Of a DNA stretch of 32,337 nt, positions 26,045 to 32,337 are shown piece after piece. The DNA is from an uncultured Pelagibacteraceae bacterium (GTDB lineage Bacteria > Pseudomonadota > Alphaproteobacteria > Pelagibacterales > Pelagibacteraceae): positions 1 through 32,337 of the forward strand of contig CACIPT010000009.1 of NCBI GenBank assembly GCA_902588595.1, in the 5' to 3' direction. The notes below the pieces were generated by a model. The model ran no database searches, was not told the origin of the DNA, and saw only the letters and a program-made list of their open reading frames with translations. How positions within the stretch are numbered: position 1 is the first letter of the stretch; each line of letters opens with the position of its first letter. Made by a program: the position numbers and the translations under genes.

Positions 26045-26681
26045 TTTTTTTTTGTAAGTTCGAAATCTTTACTACTAATGACTCATCACTTGTTAAACTT
26101 TTTTTCTTCTCGTAATCAAATTTCCATTTCTTTGATGCCTCATTTAATTTTTCCTTTCCACTTCTTCCTAAAAATAAAATTATGTATTTAAATTTTTTGA
26201 AATTTTTCGACGCAATTTCAAAAATAACTGACAAAGGTTTAAATGCTCTCGAAATTATAATGTCTGTTTGTAAATTTTTTTGCTTAAAAATATTTTTTTG
26301 ATTAATTTCTGCGTTCAGTTTAAATTTTTTTGAAATTTCTTTTAAGAAATTACTTTTGTGATAGCTTTTTTCATAGAAAATCACCTTAAAGTTCGGTTTT
26401 TTTGGTTTCATCAATATAGCTAAAACTATACCAGGTAGACCTGCGCCTGATCCTAGATCTGTGCATACTTTAATATCATTTTTATCAATAAAATCAATTA
26501 TTTGTGCACTATCAATAATATGCCTTGTATTTATTGACTTTTCTGTGCTTAAACTTATTAGATTTATATCTTTGTTCTTTTTTAAAATCGATAAACTGTA
26601 TTTGTTTAATTCATCCAATGTTTCACGTGAAACATTTTGAATACCAAGTTTTGAGTTTTTTATAAAATTCGAATCGATCAA
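26037..26681 (-). CDS. rsmG: 16S rRNA m7G527 methyltransferase RsmG (GidB)
   Basis: A 214-residue Rossmann methyltransferase. The N-terminus includes [28 protein letters not shown], then RHIIDSAQI, the SAM-binding [17 protein letters not shown] and [10 protein letters not shown]. It methylates G527 of 16S rRNA in the 530 loop. The NVSRET peptide is encoded by an embedded perfect parS site (26619-26634), a feature shared by rsmG in many bacteria. It overlaps mnmG by 4 bp upstream and parA by 8 bp downstream. Confidence 0.96.
   Translation of the reverse strand: MIDSNFIKNSKLGIQNVSRETLDELNKYSLSILKKNKDINLISLSTEKSINTRHIIDSAQIIDFIDKNDIKVCTDLGSGAGLPGIVLAILMKPKKPNFKVIFYEKSYHKSNFLKEISKKFKLNAEINQKNIFKQKNLQTDIIISRAFKPLSVIFEIASKNFKKFKYIILFLGRSGKEKLNEASKKWKFDYEKKKSLTSDESLVVKISNLQKKNG
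26619..26634. other. parS: parS centromere site, perfect 16-mer
   Basis: TGTTTCACGTGAAACA matches the bacterial parS consensus at all 16 positions and is fully palindromic. It lies within the 5' part of rsmG, about 1.4 kb from the parB start, and would nucleate ParB loading. Confidence 0.96.
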
Positions 26682-28549
26682 GCTATATACTTAATAGACT
26701 TTCTTTTAAGATGAGACAACAAAATATATACAGCTGCCGGGGTAATTCCTTCGATTCGTAGTGCTTGGCCCATAGTTTTAGGCCTAATTTTCTTAAATTT
26801 AGATTTAACCTCGTTAGAAAGTCCAGAAAACATATCGTAGTTAATATTTTCTGGTATAATAAGATTTTCATCTCTTTTGAAGGCTAAAATATCAGCATTT
26901 TGCTTCTTTAAATATCCTCTATAGTGGGAACTTATCTCTAATTGCTCATCTATTTCACGTGAAATATACTTAATTTCAGGCCAAATTTCTCGTATTTTGG
27001 CCATATCTACAGAGTTTTGATTTAATATCTGGTTTGCATTACGTCTAACACCATCTTTTGCAATATTTACACCAAATTCAGCTAATTTTGATGGTGAAAT
27101 TGTCAATCTATCCATTTTATATTGGATTTTATTAAGTTGAGAATGCTTCTCCTTATATAAACCTTTTCTATGATCAAGCACTAAACCTATGTCTATTCCT
27201 TTTTGAGTAAGTCTAATATCCGCATTATCAGATCTTAAAGAAAGTCTATATTCTGCCCTAGAAGTAAACATTCTATATGGTTCAGCAACTCCTTTTGTAA
27301 CAAGATCATCAATCATTACTCCTATGTATGCCTCGGATCTATCTAAAATAAATGGTTCGTGACCCTTAAATGATAGGGCTGAATTAATTCCAGCTATAAG
27401 TCCTTGTGCAGCTGCTTCCTCGTATCCTGTGGTCCCATTGATTTGACCTGCTAGATATAAATTTTTAATTTTTTTAGACTCCAAAGTCAAAAATAGCTCC
27501 CTTGGATCCACAAAATCGTACTCAATAGCATATCCTGGTCTTAATATTTTAACATTCTCTAAACCATTGATTTTACTACATATTTCTTGCTGAACATCAG
27601 ATGGAAGTGATGTGGAAATGCCATTTGGATAAATTGTATTATCATTTAGTCCCTCAGGTTCTAAAAAAATTTGATGACTTTGCTTTTCAGAAAATTTAAC
27701 AATTTTATCTTCTATCGATGGGCAGTATCTTGGACCAACTCCTTGGATGCTCCCTGAGTACATGGCGCTACGTTTTATATTTTTTGAAATAATTTTATGA
27801 ACAGATTCATTTGTATAAGTCATACGACATGAAATTTGTTTATTAAAATTTTTTTTAGTTAAGAAGGAAAAAAAATATGGATCATCGTCTGCAAACTGTT
27901 CTTCTAAATTACTAAAATTAATTGTTCTAGAATCCAATCTTGGAGGTGTACCTGTCTTAAGTCTTCCAATTTTGAAGTTAAATTTTTTTAGTTGCTCACT
28001 TAATCCTGTCGTTGGTTTCTCATTATACCGGCCAGCAGGAATTTGCTTTTCTCCTACGTGTATCAAACCATTCAAAAAAGTGCCCGTAGTAAGTATTAGC
28101 TTCGATGTTTTAATTTTCTTTCCTGACTTTGTTATAAATCCTTTTATACTGTTTTTATTAAATATAAACTCAATTACAGGATCCGAAAAAACTGTTAAAT
28201 TACAATAGTTTACAAGTTTTTCTTGCATATATTTTTTATATAATGATCTATCAGTTTGAGTTCTTGGACCTCTAACAGCAGGACCTCTGCTCCTATTTAA
28301 AAGTCTAAATTGAATACCTGATTTATCTGCTACATCACCCATGACTCCATCAAGCGCATCTATTTCTCTCACTAGATGTCCTTTGCCCAAACCACCGATT
28401 GCTGGATTACAAGACATTTCTCCTATTGATTCAATTTTATGAGTAAATAGTGCTGTGTTTACTCCTAATCTTGCTGAAGCTGCAGCTGCTTCACAGCCTG
28501 CATGTCCCCCGCCTATTACAACTACATCAAATGATAAATCATTTTTCAT
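26678..28549 (-). CDS. mnmG: tRNA uridine-5-carboxymethylaminomethyl enzyme, FAD subunit MnmG (GidA)
   Basis: A 623-residue flavoprotein of normal length. The FAD-binding motif [21 protein letters not shown] is at 9-29, then [95 protein letters not shown], and the C-terminal HYRGYLKKQ region. With MnmE, encoded just upstream, it modifies wobble uridine 34 of several tRNAs. A second parS-like site lies in its C-terminal part. It heads the mnmG-rsmG-parA-parB overlapping run. Confidence 0.98.
   Translation of the reverse strand: MKNDLSFDVVVIGGGHAGCEAAAASARLGVNTALFTHKIESIGEMSCNPAIGGLGKGHLVREIDALDGVMGDVADKSGIQFRLLNRSRGPAVRGPRTQTDRSLYKKYMQEKLVNYCNLTVFSDPVIEFIFNKNSIKGFITKSGKKIKTSKLILTTGTFLNGLIHVGEKQIPAGRYNEKPTTGLSEQLKKFNFKIGRLKTGTPPRLDSRTINFSNLEEQFADDDPYFFSFLTKKNFNKQISCRMTYTNESVHKIISKNIKRSAMYSGSIQGVGPRYCPSIEDKIVKFSEKQSHQIFLEPEGLNDNTIYPNGISTSLPSDVQQEICSKINGLENVKILRPGYAIEYDFVDPRELFLTLESKKIKNLYLAGQINGTTGYEEAAAQGLIAGINSALSFKGHEPFILDRSEAYIGVMIDDLVTKGVAEPYRMFTSRAEYRLSLRSDNADIRLTQKGIDIGLVLDHRKGLYKEKHSQLNKIQYKMDRLTISPSKLAEFGVNIAKDGVRRNANQILNQNSVDMAKIREIWPEIKYISREIDEQLEISSHYRGYLKKQNADILAFKRDENLIIPENINYDMFSGLSNEVKSKFKKIRPKTMGQALRIEGITPAAVYILLSHLKRKSIKYIA
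26951..26966. other. parS: parS-like site, 14 of 16 matches
   Basis: TATTTCACGTGAAATA is a perfect palindrome that differs from the consensus parS only at positions 2 and 15, a symmetric pair. The central TTTCACGTGAAA core is intact. It lies inside mnmG, 332 bp from the perfect site. Confidence 0.82.
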
Positions 28550-28686
28550 ATTCTAAACTTATAACTCAATAAAATATTTACAAGATGGTAGTAGAAATAG
28601 GACTAAAAAATTATAATAACGCTTAAAAAGCCATATTTATCAACAAAAAATCATAAAAATGATCAAAAAAATCAGTAAAATGAAAT
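28550..28686. other. mnmG/mnmE intergenic region, possible origin-associated DNA
   Basis: A 137-bp, extremely A/T-rich gap between two same-strand genes, with no ORF seen. TTATCAACA at 28637-28645 differs by one base from the DnaA box TTATCCACA, and a small inverted repeat ATCAT-AAAA-ATGAT lies at 28650-28663. It presumably carries the mnmG promoter. The neighbourhood (parAB, parS, rsmG, mnmG, mnmE) is origin-proximal in many bacteria, but a single imperfect DnaA box is not enough to call oriC. Confidence 0.35.
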
Positions 28687-30018
28687 TTATTTACCAATAC
28701 AAAAATCGTTGAAAATACTACCTAATATCTCCTCTGTATCTACTTTTCCAACAATTATACCAAGATGTCTGGTTGCTAATCTTAAATCTTCAGCAGCTTT
28801 ATCAAAATGTTCTAATTTATTTTTATCTTCAAAATTTTTTAAATGATAAACGCATTGCTCTAAATGTTGTCTGTGTCTTTCCCTTGTTATTAAAATATCT
28901 TCTGATGTAATAAATTTATTTTTTAATCTTTTTTTAATTTCTGAAATTAATTCTTCAATATTTTTTTCATTTTTTAATGAAATGGTAATTGGATTTAATT
29001 TTTTTAGTTTTGAACTAATATTTTTAAGTCCTAAATCAGATTTATTTAATACAAAAATAGCCTTTCTACTATCTATATTGTTCAAAAAACCTTTAAAATC
29101 AACACTTTTTGGCTCTATTATTACTAGATTTAAATCGGCATCTTCTGCGCTTTTTAGAGCAAGCTTAATACCTTTTTTTTCTATTTCATTTTTAGAATCT
29201 CTTATTCCCGCTGTATCGGAAATTACAACTGGATATCCATCAATATTTAGATGAGTTTCTATTACATCTCTTGTTGTTCCTGCAATTTCAGAAACAATTG
29301 CTACATCTCTTTTTGAAAGATAATTTAATAGAGAAGATTTACCAACATTTGTTGGTCCAACTATTGCAATCTTAAAACCCTCTCTAATTCTTTCTCCAAC
29401 TTTCTGATCATTCAATAGTTTTTGAATTTGCTCTTTTATTTTTTTTGAAGAATTTTTTATATCTTTTAAAATATTGTCTGGAAGGTTTTCATCTGGAAAA
29501 TCTATTTTAGCTTCTACATTTGATAAAACTTTTAATAATTTTTTCCTCCAAGAATTAAATTTGTCAGAACTTTTTCCAGACATAATTTTAATTGCTTGTT
29601 GTCTTTGAATTTCTGTTTCAGAAGCAATTAAATCAGCAATACTTTCAGCTTTAAGGAGATTTATTTTATCATTTTGAAATGCAATTTTTGTAAACTCTCC
29701 TGGTTCTGCCAATCTACAATTTTTTATCTTTGAAATTGAAGAATGTATACTTTCTATGACCGCTCTGCTTCCATGGACATGAAATTCCAACATATCTTCG
29801 CCTGTGTAGCTCTCTGGTCCTGGAAACCATATAATTATACCCTCATCTATAAGCTCATTAGTGTCGATTTTATTGATTTTTTTGAGAGTCGCCACTCTTG
29901 GCTCTATAAATGTGTTTTTCGTCATTTTTTTTAATATTAACTTACATTCTGGGCCTGAAACTCTTATTACAGCTAACCCTGATATACCTGGACCAGTTGA
30001 AAGAGCGTAAATTGTCAT
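28687..30018 (-). CDS. mnmE: tRNA modification GTPase MnmE (TrmE)
   Basis: A 443-residue protein with the MnmE order. The N-terminal tetrahydrofolate-binding domain has TIYALSTGPGISGLAVIRVSG and SYTGEDMLEFHVHGSRAVI; a helical domain starts with RLAEPGEFTKIAFQNDKINLLKAE. The inserted G domain has GPTNVGKSS (221-229), the TTRDVIE switch, DTAG at 268-271 and NKSD. The invariant C-terminal FCIGK is intact. It works with MnmG on tRNA U34. It lies 137 bp upstream of mnmG on the same strand and 39 bp from the sulfotransferase gene. Confidence 0.98.
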   Translation of the reverse strand: MTIYALSTGPGISGLAVIRVSGPECKLILKKMTKNTFIEPRVATLKKINKIDTNELIDEGIIIWFPGPESYTGEDMLEFHVHGSRAVIESIHSSISKIKNCRLAEPGEFTKIAFQNDKINLLKAESIADLIASETEIQRQQAIKIMSGKSSDKFNSWRKKLLKVLSNVEAKIDFPDENLPDNILKDIKNSSKKIKEQIQKLLNDQKVGERIREGFKIAIVGPTNVGKSSLLNYLSKRDVAIVSEIAGTTRDVIETHLNIDGYPVVISDTAGIRDSKNEIEKKGIKLALKSAEDADLNLVIIEPKSVDFKGFLNNIDSRKAIFVLNKSDLGLKNISSKLKKLNPITISLKNEKNIEELISEIKKRLKNKFITSEDILITRERHRQHLEQCVYHLKNFEDKNKLEHFDKAAEDLRLATRHLGIIVGKVDTEEILGSIFNDFCIGK

Positions 30019-30057
30019 CTCTGACAGTATAACTAGATTTATTGAATAAAGTAAATT

Positions 30058-31299
30058 TTAAATATCGTCAAAATCTTGATCAAAAAAGATATTGTTGAAC
30101 AAAACGGTATCTGTTTCAACTGAAGATTTATATATTGGTTGTCTTGCCTGGAATGCACTTGCAGTTTTAATTGGTGCCTTATTTTTATAATACAAAAGAC
30201 AGTTTGGATCCCAATCTAATTCACAAAAACTTATCATTTCTTTTATTATAATGTCTCTTTGTTTTATTAATTCCTCATATTCAACTTCAAATAATTCATT
30301 GGGGAAACTTTTTTTCCATAAGTTTATAAATTTATTATAATATTTGAAATAATTTAAAATATCTTCTGGATCATTTGTCCAATTATAATATCCGGAACTA
30401 AAATTATTTTTATAAATTGATACTGCATTAGCCTTATAGTTTCTTTTGCATAAAATTATTTTTGAATTTGGAAAAAATAACTTTATTAAACCTATCCATC
30501 TAAAATTTTCAAGCTGCTTATCGGTTATATTTTTCTCACAAAAATTATGAGCTGACAAATTTTTAAAATAATCATTAACAAAATCTATATTTTTATTATG
30601 TAAATGATAAAATATTTTATCCCTACTAAGTTTAGAGTTATCAGCAAAATATTTTTTAACCAATCTATTTAAGTATGGTAATTCACCTCCTGAATATACT
30701 TTTTTGTGAGAAGCGATAATATTTTCAAAAAGTGTGCTTCCTGTTCTGGGTGGTCCACAAAAAAATATTACTTTTTTATTATTTATAATTTTTAATTTTT
30801 TATCATCAAAATCAATATTTTTAAAAATTTCATAAATTTGGTCAAAATGATTTTTATGGATTTCAAAATTATATTTTGTAATTTTTTTTTTAGATTTATT
30901 TGCAAGTAAATAATAATTTGCAGATTTTTCTTTTTCGTTTAAATCTTCGTAAGCTTTACCAAGTGAAAAGTACAAATCAATTTTTTGTTCAACTGTTAAA
31001 TTGTTTTTTTCTTTTATTTCTTTTATTTTTTTTAGATATTTTCCATTTTTTTTATGGTTTATAATTGTTCCAACCATTCTATATGCTGCTGTATATGTTT
31101 CATCAAATAAAAGAATTTCGTCATAGTTAGATAAAGCTTCATTAAAATTTCCTGAAGATCTATAAGCTCCCGCTAGTTGAAAAAGTACGTCTAAATCTTT
31201 TGGATTATTTTTTTTTTCAATCAAAAGTATTTTTATTACTTCATCTAAATTATTTTTTTCCCTAAAAAAATTAAGATTTTTTGATAAATCTTTATCCAT
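30058..31299 (-). CDS. TPR-domain sulfotransferase
   Basis: A 413-residue two-part protein. The N-terminal 135 residues hold tetratricopeptide-like helix pairs (DVLFQLAGAYRSSGNFNEALSNYDEIL, IDLYFSLGKAYEDLNEKEKSANYYLLA). From about residue 175 comes a sulfotransferase domain: VIFFCGPPRTGSTLFENIIASH is the 5'-phosphosulfate loop of PAPS binding (182-190), and SKIILCKRNYKANAVSIYKNNF fits the 3'-phosphate site. The C-terminal FEVEYEELIKQRDIIIKEMISFCELDWD is typical of the Sulfotransfer_3 family. The likely activity is sulfation of a surface glycan, lipid or protein; the acceptor cannot be told. The next gene, 20 bp upstream and cotranscribed, is an OGT-type glycosyltransferase, which supports surface glycan modification. 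Confidence 0.86.
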   Translation of the reverse strand: MDKDLSKNLNFFREKNNLDEVIKILLIEKKNNPKDLDVLFQLAGAYRSSGNFNEALSNYDEILLFDETYTAAYRMVGTIINHKKNGKYLKKIKEIKEKNNLTVEQKIDLYFSLGKAYEDLNEKEKSANYYLLANKSKKKITKYNFEIHKNHFDQIYEIFKNIDFDDKKLKIINNKKVIFFCGPPRTGSTLFENIIASHKKVYSGGELPYLNRLVKKYFADNSKLSRDKIFYHLHNKNIDFVNDYFKNLSAHNFCEKNITDKQLENFRWIGLIKLFFPNSKIILCKRNYKANAVSIYKNNFSSGYYNWTNDPEDILNYFKYYNKFINLWKKSFPNELFEVEYEELIKQRDIIIKEMISFCELDWDPNCLLYYKNKAPIKTASAFQARQPIYKSSVETDTVLFNNIFFDQDFDDI

Positions 31300-31319
31300 A
31301 TAACTTTAAAAGATATGAT

Positions 31320-32337
31320 TTATAATAAATCAAGAATTGCATTCCAAAAATTTTTAGCAAATTTTTTGCTATTAAACAAAGGAGTATTTAATATATTTTC
31401 GAAGATATATTTTCTTTCATTTTCTAAATTTTCTAAATTTTCTGAATATAAGATAGCTTTTTGAACATATTCTTTAGGATTCTTGGCTACAAAATGGTTT
31501 AAACCAGCATTAACATTTATGCTCTCACCACATCTTGAATTAAAATTATGGCCTTTTAAACTTAAAACAGGAACATTCATCCATAAAGACTCGAATGAAG
31601 TAGTTACACCATTATAAGGGAATGTATCTAATGACAAATCAATTTCTTTATAAAGATTAAAATGATCTTTTATTCCTTCGGTTCTATTTAAGAAAATTAT
31701 AGAATCTAAAACTCCTTTATCTGAAAACTTATTTTTCAAATCATAATCTATTAAATTTTTTAAAGATGATTTTAAAATTAATTTTGAATTTTTTACTGAT
31801 TTTAAAATATTTGACCAGGTATCAATATTACTTTCCGAAATTTTAAAAAAATTATTAAAAGATCCAAAAGTAATATATTTATTTTTTTTTGCAGGTAATT
31901 GATTATATTTTCTCTCAATATCGATGCCGGAATGGCAACTCCAAATATCTTTAAGTTTAATTATTTTTTCAGCATAATATTTTTCTTCACTTTTAAAAAT
32001 TAAATTTTCATCAGATATTAAATAATCTACACAGTCTAAACCTACAGTATTGCAGTAACCTAACCATACTATTTGGATCCTGCTTATTCGAGAATTAAAT
32101 AATTCTATTCTACTTTCTCCAGTAAAGCCCATTAAATCTATTAAAATGTCAATTTTTTTTGAATTAATAAAAGATGCTAATTGCTCAATATTTAATTCGT
32201 GCGTATCATAGAATTTATCAAATAATTTTTCAAATTTTGTTGTTGTTAAATCTATTTTATTTTTTTCTACATTCGAAAAACTAATTAACTGGATTTTATC
32301 TTTATCTACGAATTCTAATGTTTTCTCCAAAAAATAT
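31320..32337 (-). CDS. SPINDLY/OGT-type glycosyltransferase, C-terminal part (5' cut by window edge)
   Basis: At least 338 residues, open to the window edge (a TTG near 32330 is not a credible start). It matches the catalytic region of O-GlcNAc-transferase-like proteins (Glyco_transf_41): KIDILIDLMGFTGESRIELFNSR, QIVWLGYCNTVGLDCVDYLISDENL, YITFGSFNNFFKISESNIDTWSNIL, KLILKSSL, DLSLDTFPYNGVTTSFESLWMNVPVLSLKG and INVNAGLNHFVA. The missing N-terminus would usually carry TPR repeats. It transfers a sugar from a nucleotide donor, probably to protein Ser/Thr or a surface structure; the acceptor is unknown. Confidence 0.88.
   Translation of the reverse strand, partial: YFLEKTLEFVDKDKIQLISFSNVEKNKIDLTTTKFEKLFDKFYDTHELNIEQLASFINSKKIDILIDLMGFTGESRIELFNSRISRIQIVWLGYCNTVGLDCVDYLISDENLIFKSEEKYYAEKIIKLKDIWSCHSGIDIERKYNQLPAKKNKYITFGSFNNFFKISESNIDTWSNILKSVKNSKLILKSSLKNLIDYDLKNKFSDKGVLDSIIFLNRTEGIKDHFNLYKEIDLSLDTFPYNGVTTSFESLWMNVPVLSLKGHNFNSRCGESINVNAGLNHFVAKNPKEYVQKAILYSENLENLENERKYIFENILNTPLFNSKKFAKNFWNAILDLL

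Noticed and set aside
32328-32330. TTG as the start of the glycosyltransferase gene
   Set aside because: The frame stays open to the window edge and the family normally has a long N-terminal region, so the gene is cut by the window.
1-32337. CRISPR arrays, insertion sequences, phage genes, tRNA or rRNA genes
   Set aside because: I found no regularly spaced repeats, transposase or integrase motifs, or cloverleaf/rRNA signatures; the gaps are too short for most of these.

Overview
The window looks like a chromosomal segment from a streamlined, very AT-rich alphaproteobacterium of the SAR11 (Pelagibacter-like) type. The basis is heavy A/T codon use with many AAA/TTA/ATA codons, almost no non-coding DNA, many genes that overlap by 1-17 bp, and gene neighbourhoods typical of Alphaproteobacteria (grpE-dnaK-dnaJ; DUF3576-leuS-lptE-holA; mnmE-mnmG-rsmG-parA-parB). 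The taxonomic call is inference from gene content and composition. No rRNA or tRNA gene, CRISPR array, phage gene or insertion sequence was seen.

Layout. 1-4352: the 3' end of an unidentified plus-strand gene, then a minus-strand run murJ, trpS, a Nfu-type Fe-S carrier and a Bax-like glucosaminidase. 4403-9927: maeB (+) meets a BON-domain lipoprotein and rsmI (-); an LpoA-like periplasmic binding protein (+) is divergent from rsmI and runs tail-to-tail into rdgB (-). 9964-16257: a plus-strand block with the chaperone genes grpE, dnaK and dnaJ, a previously unmarked 56-residue two-helix membrane protein, dapB, nth and a PfkB-family sugar/nucleoside kinase. 16274-18639: a compact cluster with a 35-codon ArfA-like ribosome-rescue ORF coupled to an OmpR-type regulator with a degenerate receiver, a divergent YkuD-type L,D-transpeptidase, yggS, and a short ThiE/TenI-like protein whose start codon overlaps that of yggS in one ATGCAT. 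18642-20372: the one strong terminator, a major porin, a 202-bp control region and a DUF3576 lipoprotein. 20411-24395: leuS, lptE and holA. 24396-30018: parB, parA, rsmG, mnmG and mnmE on the minus strand, with a perfect parS site inside rsmG and a near-perfect one inside mnmG. 30058-32337: a TPR-sulfotransferase and the 3' part of a SPINDLY/OGT-type glycosyltransferase cut by the window edge.

How the genes work together. Most of the window is housekeeping: protein folding (GrpE/DnaK/DnaJ), translation (TrpS, LeuS, RsmI, RsmG, MnmE/MnmG), cell envelope (MurJ, Bax-like, LpoA-like, YkuD, LptE, porin, DapB for diaminopimelate and lysine), nucleotide and DNA quality control (RdgB, Nth, HolA) and chromosome segregation (ParAB/parS). 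The parS sites and the par-rsmG-mnmG-mnmE order suggest the replication origin is close; the 137-bp mnmG/mnmE gap holds one DnaA-box-like 9-mer but not enough to call it oriC.

I see no large novel multi-gene system. The observations most worth following are the ArfA-like micro-ORF, which seems to encode directly the short active form of that rescue factor, and its coupling to the unusual regulator/YkuD divergon.
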